DNA of 64,000 nt from Roseovarius sp. (GCA_002720475.1 PBIL01000002.1:154596-218595), one strand, 5' to 3'; shown: positions 1 through 8,788, counted from the first letter of the stretch. Translations and numbers: made by a program. Notes: generated by a model from the sequence alone, not told the origin.

Positions 1-196
1 CTTCATCCTCTATCCAGGCAAGCTCACCGTCGTGGACAGTTTCCGCATGGGCCATATCGGGCGGTTCGATGCGGGCGTGATGCGCGCCGCGGTGGCCGCC
101 GTGGCCGAGGTTCTGGGAGAGATGGGCGTCGCCTCCGCCGCGCCGCCCGAGACGGCACTGGCGGAAAAACGGCGCGCGGAAAGGGAGATGACATGA
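1..196 (+). CDS. phnW: 2-aminoethylphosphonate-pyruvate transaminase, C-terminal end (partial)
   Basis: The reading frame is open from base 2 and ends at TGA 194-196, giving the last 64 residues of a protein cut by the window edge. The segment has the C-terminal aminotransferase look of PhnW (YPGK followed by SFRMGHIG and a helix). PhnW is a PLP enzyme that moves the amino group of 2-aminoethylphosphonate to pyruvate, giving phosphonoacetaldehyde. Its stop overlaps the start of phnX (ATGA), which consumes that product, so the two are translationally coupled. The assignment rests mainly on this context because the catalytic part lies outside the window. Confidence 0.8.
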   Translation, partial: FILYPGKLTVVDSFRMGHIGRFDAGVMRAAVAAVAEVLGEMGVASAAPPETALAEKRRAEREMT

Positions 197-978
197 CCAG
201 GTTCGAGGCGGTGATTTTCGACTGGGCGGGCACGCTCATCGATTTCGGCTCCTTCGCGCCGATGGGGGCCTTCGTCGAGGCTTTCGCGCAGTTCGGCGTG
301 AGCGTGAGCATCGCCGATGCGCGCGGCCCGATGGGGGCCCCCAAGCGCGAGCATATCCGGGCCATGATGGCCCTGCCGCATGTGGCCGAAGCCTGGCGCG
401 CGGCGCAAGGATCGGAGCCCGACGAGGCCGCCATCGACCGGCTCTACGAGGTCTTCGTGCCGCTCAACGAGGAGGTCGTGGCGCGCTACGCAACTCTCGT
501 GCCCGGCGCGTCGGAAACGCTCGGCTGGCTCGCCGGACAGGGCATCCGCGTGGGCACGACCACGGGCTATACGCGCTCGATCATGGCGCGCGTGCTGCCC
601 GTTGTGGCCGGGCAGGGCTTTGCCCCGGAGGTCTGTGTCTGCGCCGATGACGTGCCCAAGGGGCGCCCCGGCCCCTGGCAGATGTATCGTGCCTTTGCCG
701 AGATGACGCTCCTGCCCGGCCCCCATATCGTCAAGGTCGATGACACGCCGCCGGGCATCATGGAGGGCCGCGCCACCGGCTGCACGGTGGTGGGCGTGGC
801 GCTCTCGGGCAATATCGCCGGGCGCACACCGGAGGAAATCGCGGCGCTGTCGGACGCCGGGCGCGAGGCGATCCGCGCGCGGGCGGGCGCGGAGCTGCGC
901 GCCGCAGGGGCCGATCACGTCATCGATTCCATCGCCGATCTGCCCGCGCTGCTGACGCGCCTCGACGCGGAGGGCTGA
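193..978 (+). CDS. phnX: Phosphonoacetaldehyde hydrolase
   Basis: This 261-aa HAD-superfamily protein has the PhnX signature [15 protein letters not shown] near the N terminus. D10 is the likely nucleophile, and K51 (in MGAPKREHI) is the likely Schiff-base lysine that distinguishes PhnX from ordinary phosphatases. The DD motif (VDDTPPGI) follows around residue 185. It cleaves the C-P bond of phosphonoacetaldehyde to acetaldehyde and phosphate, completing 2-aminoethylphosphonate degradation with PhnW. Length fits the family. Its start overlaps the phnW stop and its stop overlaps the next start (TGATG), so three genes form one operon. No phosphonate transporter or regulator is visible, but the operon begins upstream of the window. 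Confidence 0.93.
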   Translation: MTRFEAVIFDWAGTLIDFGSFAPMGAFVEAFAQFGVSVSIADARGPMGAPKREHIRAMMALPHVAEAWRAAQGSEPDEAAIDRLYEVFVPLNEEVVARYATLVPGASETLGWLAGQGIRVGTTTGYTRSIMARVLPVVAGQGFAPEVCVCADDVPKGRPGPWQMYRAFAEMTLLPGPHIVKVDDTPPGIMEGRATGCTVVGVALSGNIAGRTPEEIAALSDAGREAIRARAGAELRAAGADHVIDSIADLPALLTRLDAEG

Positions 979-2474
979 TGGCCCCGGCGCAGAACCTCCT
1001 GCTGATCACGCTCGATCAGCTGCGCGCCGATGCGGTGTCCGGCGCGCTGCACGGGATCGTGCCCACCCCCGCGCTCGACCGGCTGCGCGCGGAGGGCACC
1101 GCCTTTGCCAACTGTTTCACCGCCGCCGTGCCCTGCGGCCCCGCGCGCGCCTCGCTTCTGACCGGGCTTTACGCCTTCAACCATCGCGGCATCCGCAACG
1201 GCACGCCGGTGGCGGGGCATCACGCGACGCTCGGCACCGAATTGCGCCGCGCCGGGGCCGAGCCGCTCCTTTTCGGCTATTGCGACATGGCCGCCGACCC
1301 GAGCGAGCACCCGCCCGGCGATCCCGACCTTGCCACCTACGAATTGCCCGCGCGCGGCTTTCGAGAGATCGTCGAGATGCGCTTCGAGGCCCCGCTCGCC
1401 TGGATCGGCCACCTGCGCCGCCGTGGCTATGACCTGCCCGCGCCGCTACCGCAACGCTGGTTCGGCCTCTACCGGCCGGTGGGCGAGGGGTTGCGCGCGC
1501 CCGCCCTCTACCGCGCGGAGGACAGCGATACCGCCTGGCTCACCGACCGCACGCTCGAGGCGCTCGAGGCGCGGCGCGACGGGGCGTGGTGCGCGCATCT
1601 GACCTATATCCGCCCGCACCCGCCGCTGGTGGCCCCCGAGCCGTGGAACCGCCTTGCCGACGCGGCGCTCATCCCCGCGCCCGCGCCCGCGCCCGCAGGC
1701 TCCGATCACCCGTTCCGCGCCGCCTGGTTTTCGGCCCCCGCCCAGCACGGGCTTTTCTGGGGGTTCGACGGGCGTTGCGACCGGCTGTCGCCCGAAGACG
1801 TGGCCGATCTGCGCGCCACCTATCTCGGGCTTCTGGCCGAGGTCGATCACCATCTGGGCCGGATCCTCGACTGGCTCGACACCACCGGCCAGGCCGGGCG
1901 CACGCTGGTGGTGCTGCTCTCGGATCATGGCGAGATGCTGGGCGATCAGGGCTACTGGGGCAAGGACAACGTGCTCGCCTCCGCCCATCACGTGCCCCTC
2001 CTCGTGCGCGGCCCGGACATCGCGGCGGGGCATGAGGTCTCGGAGGTGGTCTCGACCGTGGACCTGGCCCCGACCATCCTTGACCTGCTGGGGGCCGAGG
2101 TGCCGCCCGCGATGGACGGCACGTCGCTCAGGCCCTTCCTCGAGGGCCGGACGCCCGAAACCTGGCGCGGCCTCGCCCTGACCGAGATCGACCTTGCGGA
2201 GCCGCGCGCGCCCACAAGGTTCGAGCGCGCGCTCGGGCTTGGCCCGCTCACCGCCAATGCCGCGATCCTGCGCGACGCCACCCACAGCCTCGTGCATTTC
2301 AACGGCGGGCTGGCACCGATGCTCTTCGACCGGCGCCGCGATCCGGGGGAGCAACACGACATGGCCGCCACACCAGAGGGTGCCGCGCAGGTGGCACGGC
2401 TGCGCGCCGCACTCATCGACCTGCGGATGACGCGCGCGGACCGGCGGCTCACCCACCTGTCGCATCTGCCCTGA
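978..2474 (+). CDS. Sulfatase-family phosphonate monoester hydrolase-like enzyme
   Basis: A 498-aa alkaline-phosphatase-superfamily enzyme. Visible motifs are an N-terminal metal-binding Asp (TLDQLRAD, D13), the formylglycine motif CGPAR at residues 53-57 followed by SLLTGLY, and the late metal-binding SDHGEMLGD around residue 318. The segment PCGPARASLLTGLY and the nearby NHR closely resemble phosphonate monoester hydrolases, which cleave phosphonate and phosphate mono- and diesters; a conventional arylsulfatase is the alternative. The Cys would need maturation by a formylglycine-generating enzyme that is not in this window. Being coupled to phnWX suggests it releases aminoethylphosphonate or a relative from an ester such as a phosphonolipid headgroup; this is inference. 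Its 3' end overlaps the convergent gene by 26 bp. Confidence 0.78.
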   Translation: MAPAQNLLLITLDQLRADAVSGALHGIVPTPALDRLRAEGTAFANCFTAAVPCGPARASLLTGLYAFNHRGIRNGTPVAGHHATLGTELRRAGAEPLLFGYCDMAADPSEHPPGDPDLATYELPARGFREIVEMRFEAPLAWIGHLRRRGYDLPAPLPQRWFGLYRPVGEGLRAPALYRAEDSDTAWLTDRTLEALEARRDGAWCAHLTYIRPHPPLVAPEPWNRLADAALIPAPAPAPAGSDHPFRAAWFSAPAQHGLFWGFDGRCDRLSPEDVADLRATYLGLLAEVDHHLGRILDWLDTTGQAGRTLVVLLSDHGEMLGDQGYWGKDNVLASAHHVPLLVRGPDIAAGHEVSEVVSTVDLAPTILDLLGAEVPPAMDGTSLRPFLEGRTPETWRGLALTEIDLAEPRAPTRFERALGLGPLTANAAILRDATHSLVHFNGGLAPMLFDRRRDPGEQHDMAATPEGAAQVARLRAALIDLRMTRADRRLTHLSHLP

Positions 2475-3573
2475 CCGCTTCCCCGCCGGGGGGCATGTCG
2501 AAGAGCGCGCGCACCCGCTCTGCCGCGCGATGCGCGCCCGCCAGCGGATCGGCCTGCGCCGCCGCGAACCACGTCTCGCCACCGGCGATCAATTCCGGGG
2601 CCTCTTCCAGCCAGCGCGCCTGCCCCTGCGCCACAAGGGCGGCCTGTATCCGCCCAACATCGCGCCGCATCCGCACCGGCGCGAGCCGCATGGCAAGCCG
2701 GTGGCTGAGCGGCTTCACACCGTAATTGTGCGCGCGCCGCCACCATTGGCCCGGCTCGGCCGGATCGAAGACATAGAGCGGGCGGGCCATGGCCGCGGCC
2801 TCGGCCAGCATCGACATGCTCTCGCCGGTGACGACGAAGCGGTCCGCGAGCCCCAGAAAGCCGCGATAGGGGTTCTCGGGCCAATCCTCCTTCGCGTCGG
2901 ACCAGTAGCAGGCCGAAGGCACCTTGAGCGCCGCCCGGAAGGCCGCGCGCGCGGGCGCGGGGGTGCGCGCGCTGTCGCTGACCAGGACGCTGCCCCCCGT
3001 CGCCGCCACCAGCCGGTTGACCCCCGCCGCCAGCCGCCGCCCGGTCTCGGGCGTAAAGACATAGGCCCCGCTGTCGCCGCCGATGAGCACCGTCGTCCAG
3101 GGCCGCGGCAGATGCGCCAGACGGGGCGCGAGACGCGCGGCCTCATCCGCCACGCTCGTCCGCGTCATCGCGTGCAGCGGCAGCGGGTTGACCAGAATCC
3201 TTCCGCCCTCGGGCAGGAAATACTGCGGCGTCGTGACGACGAGATCGTAGGTTTCGGGCCGCGCCCAGGGACGGCCCACATGCACCAGCCTGACCCGCCC
3301 CCCGGCCCGTGCCCGGATCCAGCGCGCCACCGGCTCGTTGCGCCGTCCGGCGCTGATCACCAGATCGGGCCAGGGCGGCTCAAGGGCCGAGGAGGCCGCC
3401 CGGTCGATGCCCAGAAGCGTCTTTCCCAGCACGAGATGCGGCAGCAATTCCCAGGCGCGCGCGCGGATGCGCTTTTCCTCCACCGGCCAGCCAAGCGCCC
3501 CGGCCAGCGCCAGCACCTGCGTGTTGTCGCCCGCCTTGCGGCCCAGAAGAACCCAGAGTTTCCCTTGCATCAT
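2449..3573 (-). CDS. ELM1/GtrOC1-family protein (copy A)
   Basis: About 374 aa from the tandem ATG at 3571-3573/3568-3570; a longer open frame to 3687 lacks family similarity and is rejected. The body (WVLLGRKAGDNTQ, then PPWPDLVISAGRRNEPVARW, then VVTTPQYFLPEG) matches the family named after plant mitochondrial fission protein ELM1, whose bacterial members look like GT-B-fold glycosyltransferases and often sit in envelope gene clusters. The late VVTGESMSMLAEAAA stretch resembles a nucleotide-sugar-binding region. A second copy lies at 10430-11545, so the pair brackets the middle of the lipid island. The biochemical role is unknown; glycosyl or other headgroup transfer is inference. It is divergent from the sulfotransferase gene with a gap of about 100 bp. 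Confidence 0.75.
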   Translation of the reverse strand: MMQGKLWVLLGRKAGDNTQVLALAGALGWPVEEKRIRARAWELLPHLVLGKTLLGIDRAASSALEPPWPDLVISAGRRNEPVARWIRARAGGRVRLVHVGRPWARPETYDLVVTTPQYFLPEGGRILVNPLPLHAMTRTSVADEAARLAPRLAHLPRPWTTVLIGGDSGAYVFTPETGRRLAAGVNRLVAATGGSVLVSDSARTPAPARAAFRAALKVPSACYWSDAKEDWPENPYRGFLGLADRFVVTGESMSMLAEAAAMARPLYVFDPAEPGQWWRRAHNYGVKPLSHRLAMRLAPVRMRRDVGRIQAALVAQGQARWLEEAPELIAGGETWFAAAQADPLAGAHRAAERVRALFDMPPGGEAVRADATGG

Positions 3574-3673
3574 CCCGCCGCTTGCGTTCAAAGGGGCGCG
3601 GTCCGGCCCGATCCTGCTATGCACCGGATCGCGCCCTGACTTAAAGCCCAGACCGCCCGAAAGACGCCCCAAG

Positions 3674-4603
3674 ATGTTCAACACCACGCCCCGGGAAATC
3701 CGCGCCCTTGCCAGCCGTCACCTGATCCTCGGCGCGTGCTTCTTCCTGCCCAAACCCCGCCGCCTCGCGCTTGAACGGCGGCTGCGCGGGCGCGAGGAAT
3801 ACCGGAAACTGAAGGAGGCCGACTGGGTGCTCATGTCCTGGGGCAAGAGCGGGCGCACCTGGTTCCGGGTGATGCTGTCGCGCTTCTACCAGCTTCATTT
3901 CGGCCTGCCGACCGAGAACATGCTGGAGTTCGACAATTTCCACCGGATGAACCCGGCCGCGCCCAAGGTGCTGTTCAGCCACAACAACTACATGCGCGAC
4001 TACCTGGGCGAGTGGGAGCGGCTGGACCATTTCCGGGGCAAGCGCGTCGTGCTGCTTGTGCGCGACCCGCGCGACGTGGCGGTATCGCAGTATTTCCAGT
4101 GGAAATACCGGATGCTGCCCGGCAAGAAGGAGCTGAACTTCTACCCGCCCCACGGGGCGGAGGTGGAGATTTTCGAGTTCGTCTCGAACCCCGATTGCGG
4201 CATCCCGCGCATCGTGGACTATTTCAACGGCTGGGCACGCGCCATGCCGATGATGGGCGATGACCTTCTGCTGATCCGCTACGAGGACATGCGCGCCGAT
4301 CCTGCCACGGCACTTGAGCGCGCGGTGACGCATACCGGCACGCCGGGAAGCCCCGATCATATCGAGGCCGCGCGCGACTATGCCGCCTATGAGAACATGA
4401 AGAAGCGCGAGGCGAAGAACGAGGGGATGCGCGCCAGCGGCCAGCGGGTGAAACCGGGCGACGAGAGCAATCCCGACAGCTTCAAGGTCCGGCGCGGCAA
4501 GGTCGGCGGCTACCGTGACTATTTCACGCCCGAGGAACTGGCGGCCGTGGATGCCATGGTGGAGGGGCGGCTCGATCCGGTCTTCGGATATACGGCAGGG
4601 TAA
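3674..4603 (+). CDS. PAPS-dependent sulfotransferase family protein
   Basis: A 309-aa protein. The 5'-phosphosulfate-binding loop is visible as SWGKSGRTWFR (residues 55-65) and the 3'-phosphate-binding motif as RDPRDVAVSQYFQ, both typical of cytosolic/Golgi-type sulfotransferases. The C-terminal KVRRGKVGGYRDYFTPEE matches the R-GxxGxW-like end of the family with Tyr in place of Trp. Start chosen at ATG 3674; upstream in-frame sequence overlaps the divergent gene and is not conserved-looking. It would transfer sulfate from PAPS to a hydroxyl. No signal peptide, so it acts in the cytoplasm. Location at the edge of a sphingolipid island suggests a lipid or glycolipid acceptor, which is inference. 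Confidence 0.82.
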   Translation: MFNTTPREIRALASRHLILGACFFLPKPRRLALERRLRGREEYRKLKEADWVLMSWGKSGRTWFRVMLSRFYQLHFGLPTENMLEFDNFHRMNPAAPKVLFSHNNYMRDYLGEWERLDHFRGKRVVLLVRDPRDVAVSQYFQWKYRMLPGKKELNFYPPHGAEVEIFEFVSNPDCGIPRIVDYFNGWARAMPMMGDDLLLIRYEDMRADPATALERAVTHTGTPGSPDHIEAARDYAAYENMKKREAKNEGMRASGQRVKPGDESNPDSFKVRRGKVGGYRDYFTPEELAAVDAMVEGRLDPVFGYTAG

Positions 4604-4803
4604 GCGGGCGCGAGAGCACGACCGTGCGCCGGGTCAAAGGCGCGAGCGGACGGTTGCTGCCAGGCAACCTTGCGCGGATTCAAGGCGCGGCACACGCCGC
4701 CGCGCAGCGCCCGACCGCCCCCCGCACAGGCGCTTTTGCAACGTCTGAACACGCTCAATCGTTGAAGTATTCTTCCCCATGAAGCGGCGACCAAAATCGG
4801 ATG

Positions 4804-4827
4804 AGCGCCCTTCTGCAGTCGGGCGCT
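4804..4827 (-). terminator. Hairpin downstream of the 2OG oxygenase gene
   Basis: Seven-base perfect inverted repeat AGCGCCC/GGGCGCT with a 10-nt loop, 36 bp past the stop of the minus-strand oxygenase gene and in the gap between two convergent genes. There is no clear T run, so it is only a weak terminator candidate. The rest of the 260-bp gap (4604-4863) shows no credible gene. Confidence 0.35.
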
Positions 4828-4863
4828 GCGCGGCTCGTCAGTCTTGCGTCATAGAGTCGCCCC

Positions 4864-5526
4864 TCAGCCGCGCCCGCCAAGCCCCTTCGCCATGCGCAGC
4901 AGCTTCTTGCCGGTATGGGTGCCCAGGCGCGAGATCCGCTGCGCCTGAAGCGCGAGCGGGTCCGAGCGCACCCAGTTCACCTGCACCATGCGCCGTTCGC
5001 CGTCGAAGCGCTTGTAGCCGTGATAGCTGTTGTTCGACCGCTTGAAGGCCAGGAGCGTGCCGCCGAGCGGCGTCACCTCGGCCACGTAATCCTCGATATC
5101 GTGCTTGCCGCGCAGCATCCGCAGCTTGCCGCCCTCCTGCGTCCATTCGGGGTTGAAGTAGAGCAGCACGGTCATGATCTTCGACCAGTGGTCGGTGTGG
5201 ATGTTGCCGTCGCTCGGCTCCGAGAGCTTGCGCACGGTGATGGTCTTGGTGGTGCGGCTGAGGTCGATGTCGAACTTGCGCGAGATCAGGCGCTCGAATT
5301 CGGGGCTGTCGAGATCCTCGAGGATCTGCGCGAAGAGCGGGCCGTACTCAAGGCTTTCGGGTCTGAAATTGGCGGGCCGGTCGATATGCGGATAGTCCGC
5401 GTTGACCCGGTCGAGCATGTCGGCCGGGATCACCCCTGTTGCGACCGTGAAGCTGAACGGATCGGTGGTCAGCGGGGCCTTTTCTACGGCGTCGAAGTTG
5501 AGAAGTCTGGTCATCGTGGTTGTCAT
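4864..5526 (-). CDS. 2-oxoglutarate/Fe(II)-dependent oxygenase family protein
   Basis: A 220-aa protein with a double-stranded-beta-helix oxygenase pattern. The iron-binding HxD is HTD at residues 110-112, a distal His occurs in NSYHGYKR near residue 166, and an Arg for 2-oxoglutarate binding lies shortly after (GERRMVQVNWV). The family hydroxylates or desaturates diverse substrates, including amino acids and lipids. It is the last gene of a minus-strand operon after the nucleotidyltransferase (ATGA overlap) and the candidate ceramide synthase. This suggests a tailoring step on the lipid or its headgroup. The substrate cannot be read from sequence. Two possible Met starts (residues 1 and 5) differ trivially. 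Confidence 0.78.
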   Translation of the reverse strand: MTTTMTRLLNFDAVEKAPLTTDPFSFTVATGVIPADMLDRVNADYPHIDRPANFRPESLEYGPLFAQILEDLDSPEFERLISRKFDIDLSRTTKTITVRKLSEPSDGNIHTDHWSKIMTVLLYFNPEWTQEGGKLRMLRGKHDIEDYVAEVTPLGGTLLAFKRSNNSYHGYKRFDGERRMVQVNWVRSDPLALQAQRISRLGTHTGKKLLRMAKGLGGRG

Positions 5527-6386
5527 GTCTGCATCTCTCTAGAGGATGAAGGAAGAGGGGCGGCTTGCGGCGCGCGGGCCGCACTGGCGTAACGCTGGAG
5601 CACAACATAATCATCGACCGAGTCGACATCCACCGAGGCATGGGCATAGGGCAGGACGACCACGCCCACGCGCAGCCCCGCCTTGCGCGACAGAAGCGCG
5701 AGCGCGCGCTCGAGCGTGAGCCAGCCCAGCCGGTAGCGCAGCACCGCCCAGAGCCCGAGCATCCGGATCACCACGCGCGGCTTCTTGCGCTCGCGCTCGA
5801 TCTGCCGCCAGAAATCGGCCATCCGGCGGCCGTCGGCGGTGAGAAAGGCGAAAAGGTTGCAGCCGCAATACTGCCCGTCGGCAAAGCGCAGCACGGTCTT
5901 CTTCAGGTCCGGATAGGCCCCGCGCACCAGATCGTAGGGCGCGAGCCCCACCACCACGTCGCAGCCCGAGCGCGCCGCGTCGCGGCAGAAGTGATCGACG
6001 ATCTCGCTTGTCAGCAGCGGGTGATCGGCGGTGGTGATCATCACCTTGCGGTCTTCGGGAAAACCCGTGAGCATCGCGTAGGCGCTGCTCGACGGGGTGG
6101 GGCCGGGCGCGGTCCAGCTTACCCGCCCTTGCCCGATCATCCCCGAGAGCACGTCCGAGCCCTGGACCACAGCCTCGGCCGGGCCGCTCAGATGCACCGA
6201 GGCCACCGGCGCGGCCCCCTCAAGGGCGGAAATCACCCGCGCGATCATCGGCCGCCCGTCGATCTCGATCAGCGCCTTGCTCGCCACGCCCGCGTGATCG
6301 CGCAGCGCGTCGCGCGCATCGCGCTCTCCGGCAAGGATGACGGCGGCGAAATCGGGGGCTTGGGTATCTGCGGCGGGTCGGGTCAT
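5523..6386 (-). CDS. MobA-like NTP transferase domain protein
   Basis: A 287-aa protein beginning with the nucleotidyltransferase P-loop-like motif AAVILAGERDARD, followed by SKALIEIDGRPMIARV and the metal-binding TTADHPLLT around residue 115. This is the MobA/IspD-type fold that couples a CTP, GTP or similar nucleotide to a phosphorylated acceptor. The first 41 codons of the longer open frame lack similarity, so the start is ATG at 6384-6386. It overlaps the oxygenase start by 4 bp and follows the candidate ceramide synthase by 13 bp. A likely role is activating a headgroup (for example a CDP- or CMP-linked phospho- or phosphonoalcohol) for transfer to ceramide; this is inference. The acceptor is unknown. 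Confidence 0.75.
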   Translation of the reverse strand: MTRPAADTQAPDFAAVILAGERDARDALRDHAGVASKALIEIDGRPMIARVISALEGAAPVASVHLSGPAEAVVQGSDVLSGMIGQGRVSWTAPGPTPSSSAYAMLTGFPEDRKVMITTADHPLLTSEIVDHFCRDAARSGCDVVVGLAPYDLVRGAYPDLKKTVLRFADGQYCGCNLFAFLTADGRRMADFWRQIERERKKPRVVIRMLGLWAVLRYRLGWLTLERALALLSRKAGLRVGVVVLPYAHASVDVDSVDDYVVLQRYASAARAPQAAPLPSSSREMQT

Positions 6387-6399
6387 CGGTCGGGCGGCC

Positions 6400-7548
6400 T
6401 CAGAGCGGCTTCTGATAGAGGCGGTAGCGCTTGTGGATCGTGCTGCCGATTTCCTCGATGATGTGGCGCATACCGTCGTTATCCTCCAGAATCCAGCCCA
6501 TCTCGACACGGGTGACGCCGCGCCGGATCATCTGCCTGCGCACCGCGTCGATCACCAGGAAGGCCAGCGTCGGGCCGAGCCGCGAATACTGGTGTTCCTT
6601 GCGCACACCCATCAGCGCCACGCGCGTGCTCTTCGCGCCCCGCACCTTGAGCCGCCACAGCAGCCTGGCCCAGCCGAAGGGGAATAGACGCCCGCGCAGG
6701 TCGTGGATCATCTCGTTGAGGTTCGGGAAGGCCGCGATGAAGGCCACCGCGCGCCCGTCGATCTCGGCGAACTGGATGTAATCGTCCGGCAGAAGCAGGG
6801 TCAGCGCCTTGGCGGTCTCGTCGAACTCTTCCGGCGTGAAGGGCACGAACCCCCAGTTGTCGGACCAGGCATCGTTGAAGATGTCGCGCATGGCGGCGAA
6901 ATCGGCGGCCTTGTCCCTGCGGTTGAAGGGGCGGATGCGCACCTTGCGGCTGGCGCGCTCGGCCAGCTTGGTCATCACCGGCGGGGCCACGAAATCGGGC
7001 TGCACCATGTAGGTCAGCAGATCCTTGACGCCGACATAGCCCTGCGCCTCGATCCGCGGACCGTAATAGCGCGGCGCGTGGCCCATCATGATGAAGGGGG
7101 GGCTGTCGAAATTCTCGACCAGAAGGCCGATCTCCTCGTTGATCGAGAGATTGTAGGGCCCGCGCACCTGCGCGGCACCGCGCGCGCGCAGCCACTCCTC
7201 GGCCGTCCCGAAGAGCGCCGCGAACACGGCGGCGTCATCCACCGCCTCGATCATCCCGAAATAGCCGAGCCTGCCGCCCGCCACCTCGGGCTGCATCCTG
7301 TCCATCTGCGCGGTGATGCGGCCCACCGGTTCGCCCGCGCGCCACGCCACCCATCGGGCCACCTCGCAATGCGCGAAAAGCGGCTTGTTGTGATAGACGC
7401 GCTGTTTCTGCTCGATCAGAAGCGGCGGCACGAAGGCCGGATCCCCGGCATGAATCCGCTCGGGCAGCTTCAGGAACGCGCGTGCCGCGCGGCCCGCATC
7501 TGCCGGGCGGACCTCGATCGGGGCGCTTGCGGGCGCGCTTGGGGTCAT
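6400..7548 (-). CDS. GNAT-superfamily N-acyltransferase, candidate bacterial ceramide synthase (bCerS)
   Basis: A 382-aa protein with a two-part GNAT-like fold. N-terminal landmarks are DPAFVPPLLIEQKQRV, AGEPVGRITAQ and GPYNLSINEEIGLLVENFD, and the C-terminal half carries the SRLGPTLAFLVIDAVRR and RVEMGWILEDN acyl-CoA/ACP-binding-like stretches. Proteins of this look are often mislabelled dATP pyrophosphohydrolase. Caulobacter ceramide synthase bCerS belongs to this GNAT-type class, and spt/acpR/cerR/aasR lie 7 kb away in the same island. The proposed reaction is N-acylation of 3-oxosphinganine. The start ATG at 7548 is chosen because the upstream open frame runs through the divergent acyltransferase gene. 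It heads an operon with the nucleotidyltransferase and oxygenase. Confidence 0.72.
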   Translation of the reverse strand: MTPSAPASAPIEVRPADAGRAARAFLKLPERIHAGDPAFVPPLLIEQKQRVYHNKPLFAHCEVARWVAWRAGEPVGRITAQMDRMQPEVAGGRLGYFGMIEAVDDAAVFAALFGTAEEWLRARGAAQVRGPYNLSINEEIGLLVENFDSPPFIMMGHAPRYYGPRIEAQGYVGVKDLLTYMVQPDFVAPPVMTKLAERASRKVRIRPFNRRDKAADFAAMRDIFNDAWSDNWGFVPFTPEEFDETAKALTLLLPDDYIQFAEIDGRAVAFIAAFPNLNEMIHDLRGRLFPFGWARLLWRLKVRGAKSTRVALMGVRKEHQYSRLGPTLAFLVIDAVRRQMIRRGVTRVEMGWILEDNDGMRHIIEEIGSTIHKRYRLYQKPL

Positions 7549-7791
7549 GCTGTGCCTTTCGATCTGCCGGGCGGGGTCTCGCATCCCGCCCTGCCCTCTT
7601 GCGGGCGCTCTAGCCTTGCCGCATCGGGGCCGGGCAGGGCAAGCCCCCCACGCCGCGCGCGGCGCGAAACCCGTAAGATTGTTACAACCCCGTGCGCCAT
7701 AGGCGGCGATCCCTTGCCACAAAAGGCTTGCGGATCGGGGACCGAACCTTGATGAACCGGAAACCGGATTTTGATCGTGCAGGGGGCCGTC

Positions 7792-8760
7792 TTGGCCAAG
7801 TTCATCCTCGGAAGCCATCTTCGCCACAGGGCGGTCGAAAGCCGGGCCGCCGCCCATGTCCTGTGGTTCGTCGATCTGGCCTTCATCGGCACGGTGAGCG
7901 GTTTTTTCCGGGTGCTGCCGCTGCCCTGGGCCTCGGCCACGGGGGCGCGGTTCGGCCGGTTTCTGGGCCGCATCTTCCGCAACCGCACCCGGCACGTGCG
8001 CGCCAACCTGTCGCTTGCCCTGCCCGGAACCCCGCCCGAGGTGATCGACCGGCTGGCCGAGGAGGTCTGGGGCAACGCGGGCGCGGTCTTTGCCGAATAC
8101 CCCCATCTGGCCAAGTTCACCGACCCGAAGCGCGGCCTTCTGCGCATCGAGACGGTCGAGCCCGACCCGCCCTATTGCCGCCCCGGCACGCCCGTGGTCT
8201 TCGTCGCCGCCCATCTCGCCAACTGGGAAGTGGCCTGCGCCGCGATGACGCAGATGGGCATCCGCTCCTATGCGCTCTATGCGCCGCTGGCCAATCCGTG
8301 GCTGGACAGGCTCATGCTGCGCCACCGCGCCAAGCTCGGCTGCGAGACGGTCTCGCGCGAGGCGGGGCTGCGCGTCTTCCTTCAGGCGCTCAAGAGGGGC
8401 GAGGCCCCGGCGATGATCATCGACCGGCGCGTGGATGGGGGCAAGCCGATCCCGTTCTTCGGCGCGGAAAAGGACAGCTCCACCCTGCCCGCGGGTCTTG
8501 CCCTGCGCTTTGGCGCGCCGCTCGTGCCGGTGCAGGTCGAGCGTCACCCCGGCGCGCGCTTCACCGTGCGCTTTCACGCGCCGCTTGCCCCGCGCAACCC
8601 CGAGGCCGACACGGACGCACAGGCGCTTGACCTCACCCGCCAGATCCACGAGCGGTTCGAGGAGTGGATCACGGCGCGGCCCGGCGAATGGCTCTGCACC
8701 AGCAAAATCTGGCACGGTTCTGTTCTTCGGGCGAAAACCGACGTATATAGACAAGTCTGA
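7792..8760 (+). CDS. LpxL/HtrB-type lysophospholipid acyltransferase family protein (copy 1)
   Basis: A 322-aa inner-membrane acyltransferase of the lipid A lauroyl/myristoyl transferase family. The catalytic HxxxxE is AHLANWE (H141, E146 with this start). Family landmarks ANPWLDRLMLRHR and MIIDRRVDGGKPIPFFG follow, and the C-terminal EWLCTSKIWH is also typical. Start TTG 7792 is preferred over TTG 7771: it has AGGGGG about 5 nt upstream and gives an MAK- start matching copy 2. It lies divergent from the candidate ceramide synthase and upstream of the fatty acid hydroxylase. Acylation of lipid A is the conservative reading; secondary acylation of a sphingolipid is a context-based alternative. 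Confidence 0.85.
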   Translation: MAKFILGSHLRHRAVESRAAAHVLWFVDLAFIGTVSGFFRVLPLPWASATGARFGRFLGRIFRNRTRHVRANLSLALPGTPPEVIDRLAEEVWGNAGAVFAEYPHLAKFTDPKRGLLRIETVEPDPPYCRPGTPVVFVAAHLANWEVACAAMTQMGIRSYALYAPLANPWLDRLMLRHRAKLGCETVSREAGLRVFLQALKRGEAPAMIIDRRVDGGKPIPFFGAEKDSSTLPAGLALRFGAPLVPVQVERHPGARFTVRFHAPLAPRNPEADTDAQALDLTRQIHERFEEWITARPGEWLCTSKIWHGSVLRAKTDVYRQV

Positions 8761-8788
8761 CGACGCGCTCGCATCAAAGAGGCCACAC

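Noticed and set aside
6400-7548. dATP pyrophosphohydrolase, a label often given to this type of protein
   Set aside because: No Nudix box is present; the sequence pattern is GNAT-like.
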